Of a stretch of DNA of 10,464 nt, positions 7,268-10,464 are shown piece by piece. Under the pieces are notes generated by a model. That model was not told the DNA's origin and ran no database searches. It saw only the letters and a program-made list of their open reading frames with translations. Both the position numbers and the translations under genes were made by a program. Origin of the DNA: Zancudomyces culisetae (lineage: Eukaryota; Kickxellomycota; Harpellomycetes; Harpellales; Legeriomycetaceae); NCBI GenBank assembly GCA_001969505.1, contig LSSK01000257.1:1-10464 (forward strand). The letters run 5' to 3'. Within the stretch, counting starts at the first letter, position 1; each line of letters opens with the position of its first letter.

Positions 7268-9646
7268 CTAAAGTGCGTCAAAATTAATAGCATGGAGTTG
7301 TTCTAGCTTCTCGCGTTTATCATAGCCCGCCTCAATCTTGTAGAGAACAAAAATAACAATTGTCAGGAGAAGCATTAGGACAGAAAAGGTAGCACATATA
7401 TACAAAACATTCGAATTTTCGTTCAAAAACAGCATAAGCTTCCAAGCACTGGATGATCCATCGCCACGATCAGTAAGTGGATATACGACCAATTTGCTAT
7501 TCGGAATTATGCCTTCAAACAGTCGAACACCCCCTCGCAGTTCTTGTGATAGTGATGAATAACCTGCATAGAAATGTGAAATGTAATTATTTGTTCGACC
7601 TAGGCCAATAATTGTAGTCGGCAGAGTAAGTGGACGATAAGACGTTGAAGGTACTTGGACAGCTGAATACATATGGTAGTCACCTGCCTTATCATTTAAA
7701 ACGGCCTTAAATGTTGGACCTACAAAACCGGTTATATAGGTTTTATCGCTACCAGATATTGCGGCAAGGGTGCTGTTCGCACCTGGGCTAAATATTGTAT
7801 CAAGGAAAAAGGCGTCTATGTAGAGGTTGTTGTAAAGTAACTTTAGTTTTGTCTTTGACGAATCATTTGGGTCTGTAAATGAGACCAAAAGATCCATTTT
7901 ACCATTGGCGTTTATATCATACACCATTACATTTAACGGATTTCCCATTGACACGAATTCTTCAAATTCGTACTTTCCACGTTCAAAAGTACGCATATCC
8001 GCAGTATTGGTGTTGGTGTTGGTGTTTGAACGACATTCCTGACGTTTTGAGGATTTTTCACACGGGATGTTATTCAGAATAGCTATTTGGCTTGTAAACG
8101 CCACGCTTTTATCCTTTCCTTTGATATAGTTACCCCCCTTTATTTTATTTATTATTTTATCGAAAAACCCAGGGGTTTCCGTGTTCTTTTCTTCGTCCAT
8201 GGCTAAAGATTTTTTAGCTTTTGTCGCTACCAACAATATATCTGGATAACCATCCAGGTCGAAATCAGCCACCCGTATCGAATATGGCTGAACTCCTCTA
8301 AAATTTTTGTCTTTGACGCTTAGTGATTCTCCATTCATGACATCACCCAGTGGGATACTTACTCGATTCTATATTCAAGTTAAAATACACATTTTTTACT
8401 ATTATTAAACTTTCTATAGAAAACCTTTTTTTATTGGTTAAACAACAAGACTTACCTTCTCAAAGTCAAAACTAAACTTGTTGTTTTGCATGCATACTTG
8501 AGCTAGAGTTCTACACTCTTTTGAAAACCCAGAATAGCTATTTTTACACAAAGGGAGCTGGTTGTTGTATACTATCTCTAAGCGACACTCTTTATCGTTA
8601 CACACTGGGTATACCATGTCTAAACTGCCATCTGCGTTTATATCAGCAAACGATATTTGTCCAATTTCATCATTGCTGTTTGAAAGTGAAATCTTATTTC
8701 TTGAGTATAGAGTAAAGTTGGATTTCCCATCATTGAGCCATAGTTCAAAAGTATTGTCTACGCAATGTAGAAAAATGTCCGGTACACAATCACCGTTTAA
8801 ATCCACCACTGAACTGAAATGAGGTTGAGCCAACTCGCAAAACTTCGTTTCACCTTCAATGTATTCGTGAATAAAACCCGTTCCATCTCCCGTAGAAGTT
8901 GCAGTGCTGTAAAACACACTCGACCCCGACTCCTTCTGTCGTTTTTGTGCCGCTTGATCTTGTTCTAAATTATCCATCTCATTTTCTGACATATATTTCT
9001 TGCCTAGCAAATCCAGCTGCCTGTTTCCATTGAAATCAAGCACCATTGGCTGTGCACCTCTAAACATTCCCACAATATCGCCTTGTTCCTTAAATGCAAC
9101 TTCACCTTCCGTACTTTTTGTTGACATTGCTGCTCTCCCCTTGTGGTTTATCTGTCTAAATATCCTAGCTACCACTAAATCTTTGATCTTTTCCTCTCTA
9201 CCAAAGATTCCTGTTGCTTTCTTATATACTGATCCCATGACCATTAAATCTACCATCCCTCTGTTCATAAAATCGGCTGCCACTACATTTTCACATTCGA
9301 ATCTATCCCCGTCTTCTATTATCTTTCGACTCTGCTCAATTTCTTTTTTCGAAAACCCATCTATTTTTAGGGTTGCCATTATTTCCACTGCCTTTTTCTT
9401 TTTTTCCTGTTTGTATTTGTATCTATACACCTCCAATCGCTTATAATCTGTACTTAGTAACGCTATGTCATTGCTCTTATCTCCCTCAAAATCGCCAAAT
9501 GCCATTACATGGCCTTCTATATTTTCTAGCCCTACATCCAGCTCATACAATTTGTTTTCAGTACTTAGCTGTCGAGTTGAATCGGCAACTATGACAGGCT
9601 TTAAGCAAAAAAACATACACAGCGTACACAACTTTCGCAAAAACAT
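7268..9646 (-). CDS. FG-GAP repeat type I membrane protein, ITFG1/TIP (linkin) family, two exons
   Basis: Exon 1 is 9646-8456 and exon 2 is 8368-7268, giving 763 residues. The start is the first in-frame ATG; it has A at -3 and opens a clear signal peptide, MFLRKLCTLCMFFCLKPVIV followed by A. Seven FG-GAP-like, calcium-loop-type repeats follow: GDFEGDKSNDIAL (51-63), ADFMNRGMVDLMV (124-136), LDFNGNRQLDLLG (203-215), VDLNGDCVPDIFL (281-293), ADINADGSLDMVY (334-346), ADFDLDGYPDILL (431-443) and YDINANGKMDLLV (547-559). That count fits a seven-bladed propeller. A single membrane helix lies at about 718-740, followed by a short cytosolic tail ending INFDAL, like the FDAM ending of animal ITFG1. 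The N-terminal part should face the ER lumen or cell exterior. Animal relatives act at the cell surface; the role in yeast is not known to me. A linker at about 448-520 is charged and low in complexity. Confidence 0.88.
8009..8026 (-). repeat. (AACACC)3 repeat encoding Asn-Thr
   Basis: On the minus strand three AACACC units encode NTNTNT, extended by AAT ACT, in the non-conserved linker between the sixth and seventh FG-GAP repeats. The same repeat in the same phase is present in VPS71 exon 1. Confidence 0.85.
8369..8455 (-). other. Predicted intron of the FG-GAP gene
   Basis: On the minus strand the donor is AAG|GTAAGT (8455-8450), with a TTTTAAC branch-like site (8385-8379) and acceptor ATATAG ending at 8369, about 11 nt from the branch A. 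The 87-nt intron joins two phase-0 exons as FDFEK-NRVSIPL. The read-through frame stops at TAA after six intron codons. Splicing is needed to join the first five FG-GAP repeats to the last two and the membrane helix. Confidence 0.88.
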
Positions 9647-10464
9647 TGTTGTATTTTCTTTTTTTTGGTTTACTATTACACTATACCTTTTCCCTTCTAA
9701 AATAACACAAATCGCTTTCACATTTATTCTTTCTATTACCCATGTATCCCTGCAATCCAGCCTTGGATGATTTTTTTTGAATACTGTGTAATATTTATCT
9801 GTCTTTGGTTTCCTTGTTCTTTTTGTTTTCCCTTAATTTCATTTAAAATGTAGAATAAAATCAATTATTCCCAAAATCCCAATTCAATGTTGTATTACCA
9901 TATAGAAAACGCAAGTCCAGTTCAAAATTGCTTTTTTTAATTTAGTCTTTACCTGTCCAATAGATTATTAGACTTTCAATTCTCTATATACTTTTGCTAG
10001 TTTTTCGGTCCTTCGCTCTATTAAACGTTTGGTGGCTCATGTTCATGTTCACTACTGGTTTGCTGCTTTTTTATTGGATACGAATCAATTATCTGCCCTT
10101 GTTTGCTCATGGTTTTGGATGTACATACACTTGGCTTTACAAATAAAAGCGTGCATTTATGATGAAAGGTTTATTAATTTTTTTAAACACGTAGATTGCC
10201 AAGCGTATTATAGTATAACTACCCCGGTTAATTAAGCACGACTTAGTGTTAGTATACCTAATTAATATTGCAAGAATCTGCTATACTTGAAGGTTAGAAT
10301 GATAATTGACCCTTTGCAGTTTTCATCGTCCAAGTATGACATTGAAGCCAAGGGAAAGCATTATTCGTTTGGGCGAAATATACATAGATAGAAGTATGTA
10401 CCTCTATACAAGGGTGTAATGTTTTTATTCTTTTGAACATTTGATACTTTACACGTTTATTTTA
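9647..10464. other. Upstream region of the FG-GAP gene and unassigned right end
   Basis: The stretch next to the FG-GAP start is AT-rich and would hold its promoter (minus strand). Farther right I see no recognisable gene. A 68-codon frame at 10029-10235 starts with GTG, has no family motif and is probably chance. A short ATG frame at 10299-10391 has more coding-like composition. An ATGATGA string at 10159-10165 resembles a C box, but no matching D box follows. Confidence 0.45.
10299..10391 (+). CDS. Doubtful 30-codon reading frame, possible exon or small peptide
   Basis: The frame starts MIIDPLQFSSSKYDIEAKG and ends NIHR before TAG at 10389-10391. It is richer in G and C than its flanks and its amino acids look protein-like (DPLQF, YDIEAKGKHYSFGR). 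That would fit a conserved N-terminus, but I do not recognise a family. A GTATGT donor-like site lies at 10394-10399, just after the stop, so simple splicing from it does not rescue the frame. It could be a small ORF, a decayed gene remnant or chance. Any continuation lies beyond the window. Confidence 0.18.
   Translation: MIIDPLQFSSSKYDIEAKGKHYSFGRNIHR

Noticed and set aside
8340-8375. Alternative minus-strand frame reading IESSKYPTG before exon 2 of the FG-GAP gene
   Set aside because: It ends at TGA and is out of frame with exon 2. The spliced frame NRVSIPLGDVM runs on into the sixth FG-GAP repeat without a break.
9000-9446. 148-codon plus-strand frame opposite the FG-GAP gene
   Set aside because: It is antisense to a well-supported exon, and its Ser/Pro/Phe-rich product shows no domain.
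9647-9721. N-terminal extension of the FG-GAP protein to 9721
   Set aside because: The extension would begin with GTG, has no in-frame ATG, and would bury the signal peptide that starts at 9646.
10029-10235. 68-codon frame and a nearby C-box-like ATGATGA
   Set aside because: The frame begins with GTG and shows no family motif. The C-box-like string has no downstream D box or terminal stem, so neither a gene nor a C/D snoRNA is supported.
1-10464. Horizontal gene cluster, mobile element or defence system
   Set aside because: All recognised genes are eukaryotic housekeeping or membrane genes with introns or yeast-like flanks. There is no transposase, integrase, terminal repeat or CRISPR-like array.

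Overview
The window looks like nuclear DNA of an ascomycete yeast. It is AT-rich, with separately transcribed housekeeping genes on both strands, short spliceosomal introns (GTAAGT-type donors, one perfect TACTAAC branch site), T-rich 3' flanks and no bacterial operon signals. CTG encodes a leucine in a conserved SEN54 motif, so the code is probably standard rather than that of the CUG-Ser clade. Four introns and an ITFG1/TIP-type membrane protein, a family I do not know from S. cerevisiae, suggest a lineage outside Saccharomycetaceae, possibly an early-diverging yeast. The placement is inference.

Layout: 1-957 (+) is the C-terminal part of translation initiation factor eIF3a (TIF32/RPG1), cut by the window edge. 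1329-2686 (+) is a four-exon gene for Vps71/Swc6, a HIT zinc-finger subunit of the SWR1 chromatin remodeller; its last intron is GC-AG and its last exon has only 22 nt. 3005-5350 (+) is an enlarged SEN54, the structural subunit of the tRNA-splicing endonuclease. 6139-7098 (+) is a class I SAM-dependent O-methyltransferase of the catechol/caffeoyl-CoA type with a mitochondrial-like leader. Convergent to it, 7268-9646 (-) is a two-exon type I membrane protein with seven FG-GAP-like repeats. From 9647 to the end I see upstream DNA and one doubtful short reading frame.

The five genes serve different processes (translation initiation, chromatin remodelling, tRNA splicing, small-molecule or protein methylation, cell surface or secretory pathway), and nothing suggests a functional cluster. 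I found no mobile element, CRISPR, rRNA or convincing tRNA, and no clearly new biological system. The most interesting points are the VPS71 splice structure, whose tiny last exon carries the final zinc ligand, the ITFG1-like gene, the lineage-expanded SEN54, and repeated short hexanucleotide arrays in or next to four of the genes.
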